Below are positions 40,682 through 51,202 of a DNA stretch of 64,000 bases, in pieces. Source of the stretch: Methylobacterium dankookense (GTDB taxonomy: Bacteria > Pseudomonadota > Alphaproteobacteria > Rhizobiales > Beijerinckiaceae). Within the stretch, counting starts at the first letter, position 1; the number at the start of each line of letters is the position of its first letter. A model generated the notes under the pieces. That model was not told the origin of the DNA, did not search any database, and was given only the letters and a program-made list of their open reading frames with translations. The position numbers were made by a program, and so were the translations under genes. The stretch lies in NCBI RefSeq assembly GCF_902141855.1, contig NZ_CABFVH010000003.1:62001-126000 (forward strand). Reading direction: 5' to 3'.

Positions 40682-43600
40682 ATGGTCCCTGTTCCGGTCA
40701 ACGAGGCCGCCCGGCTCGCAGAACTGCGCCGCCTCGCGATCTTCGGCACGCCGCGCCAGCCGCATTTCGACGCCGTCTGCCGCCTCGCCTGCGAATTGTT
40801 CGCCGTGCCGATCGCCACGATCGCCTTCGTCGAGGCGGACCGGCAATGGTTCAAGGCGTCCTGCGGCGTCGCCTCGGAGGGCTCGTCCCGCGAGGACGCG
40901 TTCTGCTCCTACACCATTATGTCCGACGCGCCGTTCATCGTCGCGGACGCCGCCGCCGATCCGCGATTCGCCGAGAACGCGCTCGTCGTCTCCGAGCCGC
41001 ATATCCGGTTCTATGCGGGGCTGCCGCTCTCGCTGCGGCCGGACCTGCGGATCGGCACCCTCTGCCTGATCGACACCGTGCCGCGGGACTTCCCGCCTGA
41101 GCAGGTCGCGCGGCTGCGCGATCTCGGCGAGATCGTCGTGGCGCATCTGCGCCTCCACGAATCCGCCAACGCGCATGCCGCGGAGCTCGACGCGCAGCGC
41201 CGGGTCGCGGAGGCGCTCGCCCTGGCCAACCGCGCCCTGGCCGAGCGCGAGGCGGACCTGCGCGCGACGAAGGACCTCCTGCGCAACACCATCGACCGGA
41301 TGGACCAGGGGCTCGTCGTGCTCGATGCCGGGCAGCGCATCCGGGTCGCCAACGCGCGCATGGCCGACCTGCTCGACCTGCCGCCCGCCCTCCTGCACGA
41401 GGGCGCGGCGCTCGCCGAGATCCGCCGCCGCCAGCGCGCCCGCGGCGACGCCGCGGAGCTTCCGCCCGGCCTGTGCCCGGTATCCGAGGACGGATCCGAA
41501 CCGCAGAGCCCGCCGGTCTTCGACTGGCCGCGGCCGGATGGCGGGGTGCTGGAGGTCCGGCGCTCGCCGCTCCACGACGGCGGGTCGGTCGTGGTCTTCT
41601 CGGACGTCACCCAGCACCGGCTCGCGGCGCGGGCCGTGCAGGAGAGCGAGCGCACCTTCCGGCTCCTCGCCGAGCACACGACCGACATCATCATCTGGAG
41701 CGACCTCACCACGGCCCGGCGCTACGTGTCGCCGGCGGTGACCACCGTGCTCGGCTACGATCCCGCCGCGCTCCTCGGCACGCGGCCCCTCGACTTCGTG
41801 CATCCGGGCGAGGCCGACGCCTATGCCGGCATCCTGGGGGACCTGACCGCCGGCCGCGCCGAGCGCGCCCTGACGACCCAGCGCTACCGGCACCGGGACG
41901 GCCACTGGGTCTGGCTGGAGATCAGCTTCCGCCTCACGCACGATGCCCGCACGGGGCGTCCGGACGGGTATGTCGCCTCCCTGCGCGACATCTCGGAGCG
42001 CAGGGCCATGGAGGAGGCGCTGCGCGAGAGCGACGCGCGCTACCGCGCCCTGGTCGAGCACCAGCTGCGCCAGGCGCGGGAGCATGCCGACTTCACCGCT
42101 ACGACGAGCGCCGCGATCCTCGGGCAGCTCGCCGAGGGCGTGATCGTCACGGACGGCGACGGGCGGATCATCCTCGTCAACAACGCCGCCGCGGCGATCC
42201 ACGGAACCTCCCGCCTCGACGTGCCCCCGGACGCCTACAGCGACACCTACCACCTGTTCACCGAGGACGGGCAGCCGCATCCGCCGGAGGCGCTGCCCCT
42301 GGCGCGCGCCGTGCGCGGCGAGGTGGTGCGCGACGCCTGCTGGCTGATCCGGCGCCCCGACGGCACCGAGATCCGCGCGGTGGGCAACGCGCAGCCGCTG
42401 TTCGGGCCGGCCGACGCGCAGATCGGCGCCGTGCTCACGCTTCGCGACGACACCGCCCGCGCGGCGGCCGAGCAATCCCTGCGCGACCTCAACGCGACGC
42501 TGAGCCAGCACGTGGCCGTGCGCACCCGCGAGGTGGAGGCCGCGCGCGAGCTGGCCGAGGCGGGCAGCCGGGCGAAGTCCGATTTCCTGGCCGCCATGAG
42601 CCACGAGATCCGCACGCCGCTGAACGGCGTGATCGGCTATGCCGACCTGCTGCAGGAGGAGCCGGGCCTCAGCCCCGCCGCGCGCCTGCACGCCGACCGC
42701 ATCCGCTCCTCGGGCTCGGCGCTGCTCACCATCGTCAACGACATCCTCGACTTCTCGAAGATCGAGGCCGGCCGCGTCGAGATCCAGTCCGAGCCCTTCC
42801 TCGTCTCGGGGCTGGTCGAGGGCGCCTTCGCGATCGTGCGGGGCTCGGCCGAGGCCAAGGGGCTCGCCGTCAACGTCACGGTCGCCTCCGAGGTGCCGGT
42901 CTGGGTGTCGGGCGACAAGGCGCGCCTGCGGCAGGTGCTGCTCAACCTGCTCAACAACGCCATCAAGTTCACCCATCGCGGCTGGGTCGACCTCAGCGTC
43001 GCGTCGGCCCCCTGCCCGGACGGCCGGGTCCGCCTGCACTTCGCCGTGTCCGACACGGGCGTCGGCATCCCCGCCGGCCGGCGCCACCGGCTCTTCCGGC
43101 GCTTCAGCCAGGCGGACGCCTCGATCAGCCGGGATTTCGGCGGAACCGGGCTCGGGCTCGCGATCTCGAAGTCGCTCGTCGACCTCATGGCCGGGTCGAT
43201 CGGCTTCGAGAGCACCGAGGGTCAGGGCTCGCGGTTCTGGTTCGACGTCCCATTGCCCATCGTGCCGCCGGACGCGCGGTCCGACGAGGCGAGCGCCGCA
43301 CCCGTCATCCGCACCAGCCACCACCTCCTCCTCGCCGAGGACGTCCCGCTCAACCAGGATCTCGCCTGCCTCATCCTGCGCGGGGCCGGCCATACGGTGG
43401 ACGTGGTCGGGGACGGGGCCGAGGCGGTCGCGGCGGTGCGGACCAACAGCTACGATCTCGTCCTGATGGACGTGCAGATGCCCGGCGTCGACGGGCTCAC
43501 CGCGACCCGGCGGATCCGGGCGCTCGACGGCGCGGCCGGGCGGGTGCCGATCGTGGCGCTGACCGCGAACGTGCTGCCGCAGCAGGTGGCGGCTTTGCAC

Positions 43601-44026
43601 GCGACCGGGATGGACGGCCATGTGGGCAAGCCGTTCCGGAAGGACGCCCTGCTCGCCGCCGTCGAGCGCTGGGCGCTGCGGCGGATGGCGGGTACGCCGC
43701 GCCCCAGCATCGACAGGGAGGTCTACGAGGAGACGAGCGGCCTCGTCGGCCGCGAGCGGATGCGCGACATGCTGGCGATGCTGGCCGAGGAGCTGGGCCA
43801 ACGCTTCGGCCCCGCCTCGGTCGCCCATCACCGCGAGCGGATCGCGGAGGACGCGCACGCGATGATCTCGGCCACCAGCATGATCGGGTTCTCATCCCTG
43901 GCGGAGACCTGCCGCGAGGTCGAGGATGCCTGTCGGTCGGACGGGGCCTACGAGCACCGCTTCGAGGCCCTGCGCGCCCGGGCGGCCGAGACGATCGCGG
44001 AGATCGAGGCGTTGCGCGCGGCCTGA
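40682..44026 (+). CDS. Hybrid sensor histidine kinase (GAF-PAS-HK-REC-Hpt)
   Basis: An 1114-residue cytoplasmic phosphorelay protein. Domains: GAF (about 1-165), a PAS-like domain with a preceding coiled coil (about 165-320), a PAS/PAC pair (about 322-450), another PAS (about 470-605), HisKA with His641 in MSHEIRTPLNG, HATPase ([20 protein letters not shown]), receiver with Asp930 in LVLMDVQMPG, and an Hpt domain with His1059 in EDAHAMISA. No membrane helix is seen, so the input is likely intracellular, such as light, redox or a ligand. No response regulator is next to it. Confidence 0.9.
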   Translation: MVPVPVNEAARLAELRRLAIFGTPRQPHFDAVCRLACELFAVPIATIAFVEADRQWFKASCGVASEGSSREDAFCSYTIMSDAPFIVADAAADPRFAENALVVSEPHIRFYAGLPLSLRPDLRIGTLCLIDTVPRDFPPEQVARLRDLGEIVVAHLRLHESANAHAAELDAQRRVAEALALANRALAEREADLRATKDLLRNTIDRMDQGLVVLDAGQRIRVANARMADLLDLPPALLHEGAALAEIRRRQRARGDAAELPPGLCPVSEDGSEPQSPPVFDWPRPDGGVLEVRRSPLHDGGSVVVFSDVTQHRLAARAVQESERTFRLLAEHTTDIIIWSDLTTARRYVSPAVTTVLGYDPAALLGTRPLDFVHPGEADAYAGILGDLTAGRAERALTTQRYRHRDGHWVWLEISFRLTHDARTGRPDGYVASLRDISERRAMEEALRESDARYRALVEHQLRQAREHADFTATTSAAILGQLAEGVIVTDGDGRIILVNNAAAAIHGTSRLDVPPDAYSDTYHLFTEDGQPHPPEALPLARAVRGEVVRDACWLIRRPDGTEIRAVGNAQPLFGPADAQIGAVLTLRDDTARAAAEQSLRDLNATLSQHVAVRTREVEAARELAEAGSRAKSDFLAAMSHEIRTPLNGVIGYADLLQEEPGLSPAARLHADRIRSSGSALLTIVNDILDFSKIEAGRVEIQSEPFLVSGLVEGAFAIVRGSAEAKGLAVNVTVASEVPVWVSGDKARLRQVLLNLLNNAIKFTHRGWVDLSVASAPCPDGRVRLHFAVSDTGVGIPAGRRHRLFRRFSQADASISRDFGGTGLGLAISKSLVDLMAGSIGFESTEGQGSRFWFDVPLPIVPPDARSDEASAAPVIRTSHHLLLAEDVPLNQDLACLILRGAGHTVDVVGDGAEAVAAVRTNSYDLVLMDVQMPGVDGLTATRRIRALDGAAGRVPIVALTANVLPQQVAALHATGMDGHVGKPFRKDALLAAVERWALRRMAGTPRPSIDREVYEETSGLVGRERMRDMLAMLAEELGQRFGPASVAHHRERIAEDAHAMISATSMIGFSSLAETCREVEDACRSDGAYEHRFEALRARAAETIAEIEALRAA

Positions 44027-44079
44027 GGGAGGCCCGGATTCCGGCACCCCAGCACGGGAGGCATCCGGACGAGGCACCA

Positions 44080-44112
44080 ATCCCCTCTCCCCGCCGGGCG
44101 GGGAGAGGGGAT
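44080..44112. repeat. Short CCCTCTCCC hairpin repeat
   Basis: ATCCCCTCTCCCCGCC and its exact complement meet with a single-base loop, a 16-bp stem. It lies between the convergent kinase and mutS genes and could terminate both. Related copies are at 26602, 37802 and 60249. Confidence 0.6.
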
Positions 44113-44125
44113 CCGCGGCGGGCGC

Positions 44126-46840
44126 TCAAGCCCCCGCCGCGCGTTCGCGCTTGAGCCGGTACAGCACCTCCAGCGCCTCGCGCGGCGTCAGCGCGTCGGG
44201 GTCGACCGCGTCGAGGAGCGGGCCGAGGCGGTCCTCGGCCTGGGGCTCCGGCGGGGGCGGCGGGGCGAGGGCCGCGAAGAGGGGCAGGTCGTCGATGCGC
44301 GGACGGCCCGGGCGCTCGCGCTCGGCCTTCTCCAGGCCCTTCAGGATCGCGCCGGCCCGCGTCACCACGCTCGCCGGCAGGCCGGCGAGGCGGGCGACCT
44401 GCAGGCCGTAGCTGCGCTCGGCCACCCCCGACACCACCTCGTGCAGGAACACCACCTCGCCCCGGTGCTCGGCCACCTTCAGGGTGGCGTTGTCGAGGCG
44501 GGCGAGCCGCTGGCCGAGCGCCGTCAGCTCGTGGAAATGCGTGGCGAAGAGCGCCCGGCAGGCATTGGCCTCGTGCAGGTGCTCCAGGCAGGCCCAAGCG
44601 ATCGAGAGACCGTCGAAGGTCGCGGTGCCGCGCCCGATCTCGTCGAGGATGACGAGGGAGCGCCGCGTCGCCTGGTTCAGGATCGCGGCGGTCTCGACCA
44701 TCTCGACCATGAAGGTCGACTGGCCTCGCGCGAGGTCGTCGGCGGCGCCGACTCGCGAGAACAGCCGGTCGACCCGGCCGATCCGCGCCTCGGCCGCCGG
44801 CACGAAGGCGCCAATCTGGGCGAGCACGGCGATGAGCGCGTTCTGGCGCAGGAAGGTCGACTTGCCGCCCATGTTCGGGCCGGTGATCAGGCGGATGCGC
44901 CCGCGCGAATCGCCCGACAGGTCGCAATCGTTGGCGATGAAGGGCTCGCCCGCGCGGCGGAGCGCCGCCTCCACCACCGGGTGGCGCCCGCCCTGGATCT
45001 CGAAGGCGAGGGAATCGTCCACCACCGGGCGGCGCCAGTCGAGCTCCACCGCGAGCTCGGCATGGCTCTGGGCCACGTCGAGACCGGCCAGCGCCTCGGC
45101 CACCGCGGCGATGCCCTCGGCGCGCGCCAGGACCCGGGCGGCGAGATCGTCGAATACCGCGGTTTCGAGGGCGAGCGCCCGGTCGGAGGCGCCGGAGATC
45201 TTGGATTCCAGCTCGCCCAGCTCGACGCTGGTGAAGCGCATGGCGTCCACCATGGTCTGGCGGTGGACGAACTCGCTCATCAGGCCCTTCAGGCAGGCCT
45301 CGCCCACCGATTGCGGCACCTCGATGAAATAGCCGAGCAGGTTGTTGTGCTTGATCCTGAGCGTGCGGCAGCCGGTCGCCTCGGCGTAGCGCGCCTGCAA
45401 GGCCGCGATGACCTTGCGCGAATCCTGGCCGAGCGTGCGGGCCTCGTCGATCTCGGGGTGGTAGCCCGCGCGCACGAAGCCGCCGTCGCGGCGGTTGAGC
45501 GGCAGCTCGTCGGCGAGTGCCGCCTGCAGGGTGGCGATCAGGTCCGGATCGGCCCGGAGCAGGTCCTCGGCGAGGCCCGCGAGGTCGTCGGGCAAAGCTG
45601 CCCCAGTGAGCCGCGTGCCGAGCCGGACCGCCACGTCGAGCCCGTCGCGGATCGCGGCGAGGTCGCGCGGACCCGACCGGCCGAGGCCGACCCGCGAGAG
45701 GGCGCGGGCGAGGTCCGGCGCGCGGGCGAGCGTGTCGCGCAAGCCTCCCCGCAGGGCCATGGCCTCGGTGAGATGGGCCACCGCCTCGTGCCGCCGGGCG
45801 ATCCGCCCGAGATCGGTGAGCGGGCCGGCGAGGTGCTCGGCCAGGAGCCGCGCCCCGTTCGCCGTCACCGTGCGGTCGATGGTGGCGAGCAGGCTGCCGG
45901 CGCGCTCGCCCGACAGGGTGCGGGTGAGTTCGAGATTGGCCCGCGTCGCCGCGTCGATGGCGAGGGTCGCGCCGCCGCCCTCGCGGGTCGGGACGCCGAG
46001 CGTCGGACGCGCCGCGAGCTGGGTCCGCGCGATGTAGAGGAGCGCCGCGCCCGCCGCCGCGATCTCGGCCCGGGTGAACTGCCCGAAGCCGTCGAGGGTC
46101 GAGACGCCGTACTGCTCGCGGATGCGCCGCTCGGCGGAGGCCGGCTCCAGCTCGCCCTGCGCCAGCGGCACCACAGCGGCGCTCGTCTCCTGCCAGAGCC
46201 GGGCCAGGGCCGGATCGGCGTGGATCGCCTCCGAGAGCACGATCTCGCGCGGGTCGTGCCGGCTGATCGCGCCGGAGAGGTCCTGGGCCGGGACCTCGCT
46301 CAGGGCGAAGCGGCCGGTCGAGATGTCCACGGCGGCGAGGCCGTAGGCGTAGGCCGTCTCCGAGAGCTTGCGCCGGCCGATGGCGAGCAGGAGGTTGGCG
46401 CGGGCCGGGTCGAGCAGCCGGTCCTCGGTGATGGTGCCGGGCGTGACGAGGCGGACCACCTCGCGCCGCACCACGGATTTCGGGCCCCGGCGCTTCGCCT
46501 CGGCCGGATCCTCGGTCTGCTCGCAGACGGCGACGCGGTGACCGAGCGCGATCAGGCGGTTGAGGTAGTCGTCGGCCCGCTCCACCGGCACGCCGCACAT
46601 CGGGATGTCGGCGCCGCCATGCTTGCCGCGCTTGGTCAGCACGATGCCGAGCGCCCGCGAGGCCGTCTCCGCATCGGCGAAGAACAGCTCGTAGAAATCG
46701 CCCATGCGGTAGAACAGCAGGCAGTCGGGATTGGCCGCCTTGATCTCGATGTACTGCGCCATCATCGGCGTGGCGCCGGCCACCTCCGGCCCGGCGGGCA
46801 CATCCGGGGTGGGGGCGATCTTGCGGGCGGTGCGGGGCAT
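44126..46840 (-). CDS. mutS: DNA mismatch repair protein MutS
   Basis: A 904-residue mismatch-recognition ATPase. The N-terminal domain has the mismatch-contact motif [12 protein letters not shown] (about 46-57, with the Phe-x-Glu element). The core and lever domains follow, then the ATPase with Walker [12 protein letters not shown] (about 652-662), the [16 protein letters not shown] Walker B and ATHFHEL. The C-terminal end has the ATPase-associated helix ([10 protein letters not shown]). Full length. It starts at the ATG at 46840. Confidence 0.97.
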   Translation of the reverse strand: MPRTARKIAPTPDVPAGPEVAGATPMMAQYIEIKAANPDCLLFYRMGDFYELFFADAETASRALGIVLTKRGKHGGADIPMCGVPVERADDYLNRLIALGHRVAVCEQTEDPAEAKRRGPKSVVRREVVRLVTPGTITEDRLLDPARANLLLAIGRRKLSETAYAYGLAAVDISTGRFALSEVPAQDLSGAISRHDPREIVLSEAIHADPALARLWQETSAAVVPLAQGELEPASAERRIREQYGVSTLDGFGQFTRAEIAAAGAALLYIARTQLAARPTLGVPTREGGGATLAIDAATRANLELTRTLSGERAGSLLATIDRTVTANGARLLAEHLAGPLTDLGRIARRHEAVAHLTEAMALRGGLRDTLARAPDLARALSRVGLGRSGPRDLAAIRDGLDVAVRLGTRLTGAALPDDLAGLAEDLLRADPDLIATLQAALADELPLNRRDGGFVRAGYHPEIDEARTLGQDSRKVIAALQARYAEATGCRTLRIKHNNLLGYFIEVPQSVGEACLKGLMSEFVHRQTMVDAMRFTSVELGELESKISGASDRALALETAVFDDLAARVLARAEGIAAVAEALAGLDVAQSHAELAVELDWRRPVVDDSLAFEIQGGRHPVVEAALRRAGEPFIANDCDLSGDSRGRIRLITGPNMGGKSTFLRQNALIAVLAQIGAFVPAAEARIGRVDRLFSRVGAADDLARGQSTFMVEMVETAAILNQATRRSLVILDEIGRGTATFDGLSIAWACLEHLHEANACRALFATHFHELTALGQRLARLDNATLKVAEHRGEVVFLHEVVSGVAERSYGLQVARLAGLPASVVTRAGAILKGLEKAERERPGRPRIDDLPLFAALAPPPPPEPQAEDRLGPLLDAVDPDALTPREALEVLYRLKRERAAGA

Positions 46841-46922
46841 GGCCCGACCTTAGCAGAGCCGGCCGCGCGAATCAGGCGCGCGGGGTCGCAGGGCTGGGGA
46901 GAAGCCGTGCCGGCACGGCGAA

Positions 46923-46948
46923 GGGGCCGCCGCATGCGCGACGGCCCC
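46923..46948. terminator. GC-rich hairpin after the small secreted gene
   Basis: GGGGCCG pairs with CGGCCCC across a 12-nt loop that itself contains CGCATGCG. It lies 25 nt after the stop of the 46973-47266 gene. No U-run is present. Confidence 0.4.
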
Positions 46949-46972
46949 CTGTCATCCTCGATCCGGATCCGC

Positions 46973-47266
46973 TCAGTAGCGCGGGCCGCCCGTGGTGTTG
47001 CCGAGCTGCTGCTTGTAGCCGGGCCGCTCGGGATTGCGGGCGTTCGGGTTGCCGTGGCGCATGGTGTTCATGCGGCGCGCGCGGCGCTCGGCCCGGGTGG
47101 AGTGGTGGCGGTAGCGCATGTGGTGATGGCGGCGCCAAGCGGCCGCCTCGACCGTCTCGCTGGCGGAGACGCCCGCGGGCACGGCGAGCGGGGCGGCCGA
47201 GGCCGAGAAGGAGCCGAGGCCGCCGAGCAGTAGGCCGGCGGACAAGGCGAGGGCGAGACGCGTCAT
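46973..47266 (-). CDS. Small secreted His/Arg-rich protein with C-terminal LGNTTGG motif
   Basis: A 97-residue protein with signal peptide 1-24 (GSFSASA). The mature part is rich in His and Arg (AWRRHHHMRYRHHSTRAERR) and ends KQQLGNTTGGPRY. The ending resembles that of the 19239-19547 product. GGAGATCCCTTG precedes the ATG at 47266. The basic His cluster could bind metal or anionic polymers; function unknown. Confidence 0.6.
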   Translation of the reverse strand: MTRLALALSAGLLLGGLGSFSASAAPLAVPAGVSASETVEAAAWRRHHHMRYRHHSTRAERRARRMNTMRHGNPNARNPERPGYKQQLGNTTGGPRY

Positions 47267-47507
47267 CAAGGGATCTCCACGGCGCGCGGGCTGCGCGCGT
47301 CGACCGCTTAAGACCCGTCGAAAGCCCTTGTTCCGCGGCATCGCGGGAAAAAATAACCTGTCGAAACCGCCGCCTTTAGGGACGACGACAGTCGCTCGCA
47401 CGTGGGTCAGCGCGAACTATCCCATCAGCTGCTACTTATGGGCGCATGCGGTCTCGGCAAGTCGGCCCGGTTGCCTCACCGCCGCGATCGCGCCATCACC
47501 CGCCGCG

Positions 47508-49967
47508 ATGCCACTCGCCCCCTCGCCTCCCCTGCCGATCGATGCGGTGCTGCCGCGCCTCCTCGGCGCGCTCGACGACCGCACCGGCGCCGTGCTGGTG
47601 GCACCGCCGGGCGCGGGCAAGACGACGCGGGTGCCGCTCGCCCTCCTCGACGCGGACTGGCTCGACGGACGCCGCATCATCCTGCTGGAGCCGCGGCGGC
47701 TGGCCGCCCGCGCCGCGGCCGAGCGCATGGCCGCGACGCTCGGCGAGCGCGTCGGCGAGACGGTGGGCCTGCGCGTGCGCCTCGGCTCCAAGGTCACGGG
47801 CCGGACCCGGATCGAGGTGGTCACCGAGGGCGTGTTCACCCGCATGATCCTCGACGACCCGGAGCTCGCCCGCATCGGCGCCGTGCTGTTCGACGAGTTC
47901 CACGAGCGCTCTCTCGATGCCGATCTCGGCCTCGCCCTCGCCCTCGACGCGCAGGGGGCCCTGCGCGAGGATCTGCGCATCCTCGTGATGTCGGCGACCC
48001 TCGACGGCGCCCGCGTGGCGCGCCTCCTCGGCGACGCGCCGGTGATCGAGTCCGAGGGCCGCGCCTTCCCGGTCGAGACCCGCTACCTCGAGCGCGACCC
48101 GAACCGGCGGATCGAGGAGCAGATGGCCGAGCTGGTCCTGCGCGCGCTGCGGGCGGATCCGGGCTCGGTGCTCGCCTTCCTGCCGGGCCAGGCCGAGATC
48201 CGCCGCGTCGCCGAGGCGCTGGAGGGCCGCGTCGGGCCCGAGACCGACCTCGCCCCCCTCTACGGCGCCCTGACGCCGGCCGAGCAGGACCGCGCCGTCT
48301 CACCCACCGCACCCGGGCGGCGCAAGGTGGTGCTCGCCACCTCCATCGCGGAGACCTCGCTGACGATCCAGGGCGTGCGCATCGTGGTCGATTCGGGCCT
48401 CGCCCGGGTGCCGCATTACGAGCCCGGCATCGGGCTCACCCGCCTCGTCACGGCCCGCGCCTCCCGCGCATCGGTGGACCAGCGCCGCGGCCGCGCCGGG
48501 CGCACCGAGCCCGGCATCTGCTGGCGCCTGTGGTCGGAGGCCGGCACCGGCGCGCTCGAACCCTTCACCCGGCCCGAGATCCTGGCCGCCGACCTCGCCG
48601 GCCTCGTGCTCGACTGCGCCGCCTGGGGCGTCTCCGACCCCGCGCGCCTCGCCTTCCTCGATCCACCGCCTGCCCCTGCCTTGCGCGAGGCCGGCACGAT
48701 GCTGCGCGACCTCGACGCCCTCGACGCGGACGGGCGCCTCACGGAGGCCGGCGCGCGGCTCAGGGCGCTGCCCCTGCCGCCGCGCCTCGCCCGCATGGTG
48801 GTGAGCGCGGCGGGCCTCGGCCAGGCCCGCGCGGCGGCGGACATCGCCGCCCTGCTGGTGGAGCGCGGCCTCGGCGGCGACGCCCCCGACCTCGCCGAGC
48901 GCCTCGACCGCTTCCGGCGGGACCGCGGGCAGCGCGCCGCCGACATGCGGCGGCTCGCGGGCAATTGGGCGACGCTCGCAGGGAATGCCGAGGCGTCCGA
49001 GCCGGCCGAGCCCGGCCCCCTCCTGGCGCTCGCCTATCCCGACCGCGTCGCGAGGGCGCGCGGACGCGAGGGCGAGTTCGTGATGGTGAACGGCCGCGCC
49101 GGCCGCCTCGACCCCGCATCGCCGCTGGCCCGCGAGCCCTTCATCGTGGTCGCCGACCTTTCGGGGAGCGCCGGCAATGCCCGCATCCTCGCGGCGGCGG
49201 CGATCGACGGAACCGCCATCGAGGCCGCCTTCGCCGGGCGGATCGAGGCGGTCACGCAGGTGAGTTTCGACGCCGCGGCCCGGGCGCTGCGGGCCCGGGC
49301 GATCCGCCGCCTCGGCGCGGTCAATCTCGGCGAGCGCCCGCTGCCCGTGCCCGCCGATCTCGACAGCGCCGCGATCCTCGCCCGCGGCCTCGCCGGGCTC
49401 GGCCTGGAGCGCCTGCCCTGGAGCGCGGGCCAGCGCCAGATGCTCGCCCGCATCCGCTTCCTGCGCGGCGCCGAGGGCGAGCCCTGGCCGGACCTCACGG
49501 AGGCCGGCCTCGCCGCCTCGGTGGAGGATTGGCTCGCCCCCGCCCTCGTCGGACGCACCGGCCTCGATGCGATCAGCGCGGACGATCTGGGCCAGGCGCT
49601 CGCCGCCCTGCTGCCCTGGGACCTGCGTGCGCGTCTCGACAACGCCGCGCCGACCCATGTGGAGGTGCCGACGGGCTCGCGCATCCCGGTCGATTACGAG
49701 GCGGAGGGCGGCCCGGCGCTCGCCGTGCGGGTGCAGGAGCTGTTCGGGCTCGACACCCATCCGAGCGCCGGCGGCATCCCCCTCGTCCTCAACCTGCTCT
49801 CGCCGGCCCAGCGCCCGATCCAGATCACCCGCGACCTGCCGGGCTTCTGGCGCGGCTCCTGGACTGCCGTCCGCGCCGAGATGCGCGGGCGCTACCCGCG
49901 CCACCCCTGGCCCGAGGACCCGCTCGCCGAGGCCCCGACCCGCCGCGCCAAGCCGCGGGGGACGTGA
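47508..49967 (+). CDS. hrpB: ATP-dependent RNA helicase-like protein HrpB
   Basis: An 819-residue DEAH-type helicase. Walker A is APPGAGKTTR (about 32-41), the DEAH-box equivalent is DEFHERS (about 129-135), motif III is SATLDG, and motif VI is QRRGRAGRTEPG. The helicase-associated and HrpB C-terminal domains follow to the end. The ATG at 47508 gives the usual family length of about 820. HrpB proteins are widely conserved but their RNA targets are unclear. Confidence 0.92.
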   Translation: MPLAPSPPLPIDAVLPRLLGALDDRTGAVLVAPPGAGKTTRVPLALLDADWLDGRRIILLEPRRLAARAAAERMAATLGERVGETVGLRVRLGSKVTGRTRIEVVTEGVFTRMILDDPELARIGAVLFDEFHERSLDADLGLALALDAQGALREDLRILVMSATLDGARVARLLGDAPVIESEGRAFPVETRYLERDPNRRIEEQMAELVLRALRADPGSVLAFLPGQAEIRRVAEALEGRVGPETDLAPLYGALTPAEQDRAVSPTAPGRRKVVLATSIAETSLTIQGVRIVVDSGLARVPHYEPGIGLTRLVTARASRASVDQRRGRAGRTEPGICWRLWSEAGTGALEPFTRPEILAADLAGLVLDCAAWGVSDPARLAFLDPPPAPALREAGTMLRDLDALDADGRLTEAGARLRALPLPPRLARMVVSAAGLGQARAAADIAALLVERGLGGDAPDLAERLDRFRRDRGQRAADMRRLAGNWATLAGNAEASEPAEPGPLLALAYPDRVARARGREGEFVMVNGRAGRLDPASPLAREPFIVVADLSGSAGNARILAAAAIDGTAIEAAFAGRIEAVTQVSFDAAARALRARAIRRLGAVNLGERPLPVPADLDSAAILARGLAGLGLERLPWSAGQRQMLARIRFLRGAEGEPWPDLTEAGLAASVEDWLAPALVGRTGLDAISADDLGQALAALLPWDLRARLDNAAPTHVEVPTGSRIPVDYEAEGGPALAVRVQELFGLDTHPSAGGIPLVLNLLSPAQRPIQITRDLPGFWRGSWTAVRAEMRGRYPRHPWPEDPLAEAPTRRAKPRGT

Positions 49968-50140
49968 GGGTTCAGGTTTCGAATACGGCAAGCCGAACCA
50001 TTCATAGGGGCACCTCCGGCCCAAATAGGACTTGTATCGGCGCAGTACTGGATGTCTGGTCCCGCGTGTAACTGGTCCGCGCAGTCACTCGAATGAGGGA
50101 CGCGCCTTGGGCTATCGCCTGCAACCGGAGACGCGCTTCG

Positions 50141-50923
50141 ATGATGACCCGTCGAGATCTGAACCGCACACTCGCAGCGACAGTCGCGGCGGCGCTCCTA
50201 CCTGGAACGGCATCTAGCCAAGATGCACCGCGCGCGCGCAACGTCGTGCTTGTTCACGGGCTCTTCGCGGACGGATCGTGCTGGTCGGAGGTGATACCGC
50301 GGTTGCAGGCGGTTGGGCTCAACGTCACCTCCGTGCAGAACCCGCTGACCACTCTGGAGGAAGCGGTCGCCGCCGCGCAACGCGTGCTCGCACGTCAGGA
50401 AGGGCCGACAGTGCTCGTCGGGCATTCGTTCTCGGGCATGATCGTAACTGAGATCGGGATAGACCCGAAAGTCTCGGCGCTCGTGTATGTGGCGGCTCGT
50501 GCGCCAGATGCCGGAGAGGACTACACGGCGTTGGCCAAGACCTACCCGACGCCGCCCGCCTCGGCCGGGATCGTGTTCGACGGGGATGAGGGGCGCTTGA
50601 GCGAAGCGGCCTTCCTGAAGGACTTTGCAGGTGACCTGCCGATGGAGAAGGCCAAGGTGCTGTTCGCGGTGCAACAGCCGTTCCGCGAAGCCTTGTTGAC
50701 GGGCAAGACGACCCGGGCCGCATGGCGATCGAAGCCGAGCTTCTATGCTGTGTCCACACAGGATCGGACGATCGATCCCGACCTTGAGCGTTTCATGGCC
50801 AAGCGGATGGGTGCGAAGACCATCGAGTTGCAGGCAAGCCACTTGTCCTTGATCTCGCACCCGCAGGAGATCGCGGATCTCATCCTCGAGGCCACGGGCC
50901 AGCTGCACGGCCGTCGCGGCTGA
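50141..50923 (+). CDS. Exported alpha/beta-fold hydrolase
   Basis: A 260-residue protein with a Tat/Sec-like signal (MMTRRDLNRTLAATVAAALL, cleavage near SSQD). The hydrolase core has VVLVHGLFADGSCW (oxyanion region), nucleophile Ser96 in VGHSFSGM and a C-terminal His in ASHLSLISHP. The wording matches the salicylate esterase/MES-like group of short alpha/beta hydrolases. Base composition (about 60% GC) is clearly lower than that of its neighbours, which suggests recent acquisition. Substrate unknown. Confidence 0.82.
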   Translation: MMTRRDLNRTLAATVAAALLPGTASSQDAPRARNVVLVHGLFADGSCWSEVIPRLQAVGLNVTSVQNPLTTLEEAVAAAQRVLARQEGPTVLVGHSFSGMIVTEIGIDPKVSALVYVAARAPDAGEDYTALAKTYPTPPASAGIVFDGDEGRLSEAAFLKDFAGDLPMEKAKVLFAVQQPFREALLTGKTTRAAWRSKPSFYAVSTQDRTIDPDLERFMAKRMGAKTIELQASHLSLISHPQEIADLILEATGQLHGRRG

Positions 50924-50990
50924 TCGGAGCCGTTCGCCTCGTGGCGCGAAGCGGAGGGGAAGTCCGGACTCGTCCAATCTCCGCTTCCCC

Positions 50991-51100
50991 TAGAGCGCGC
51001 TCCGCCGAAGTGGACACCGGTTCGGCGAAAAAGAGCGCGTCAACACAAAGGCTTAGAGCCGCGTCCCGTCGCAACGCGATCGGGAACGGCTCTAGCGCTC
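50991..51100 (+). repeat. Two-hairpin intergenic repeat, full copy
   Basis: Hairpin 1: GCGCTC/GAGCGC outer stem and CGCCGAA/TTCGGCG inner stem around GTGGACACCGG. Hairpin 2: AGAGCCG (51054-51060) with CGGCTCT (51087-51093) around CCCG and CGGG arms. It shares the frame TAGAGC...CCGGTTC...TTAGAG...CTCTAGCGCTC with the copy at 28965, and the stem differences between them are compensatory. Confidence 0.75.
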
Positions 51101-51202
51101 CCGCACACGCCGACGAGGACCGCGTTCAGGCCCCGGCGCGAGGCTTCTCGCGCCGCACCCGCTATGCCATCGTCCTCAGCCTCCTCCGGAACCCATCCCT
51201 GC

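Noticed and set aside
40370-43858. An 1162-residue open frame opposite the hybrid kinase
   Set aside because: Antisense shadow; the kinase frame carries all catalytic residues.
44441-47233. A 930-residue open frame on the plus strand opposite mutS
   Set aside because: It is the mirror of the mutS coding frame in GC-rich DNA; composition is His/Gly/Arg/Ala-rich without domains, while mutS is complete on the other strand.
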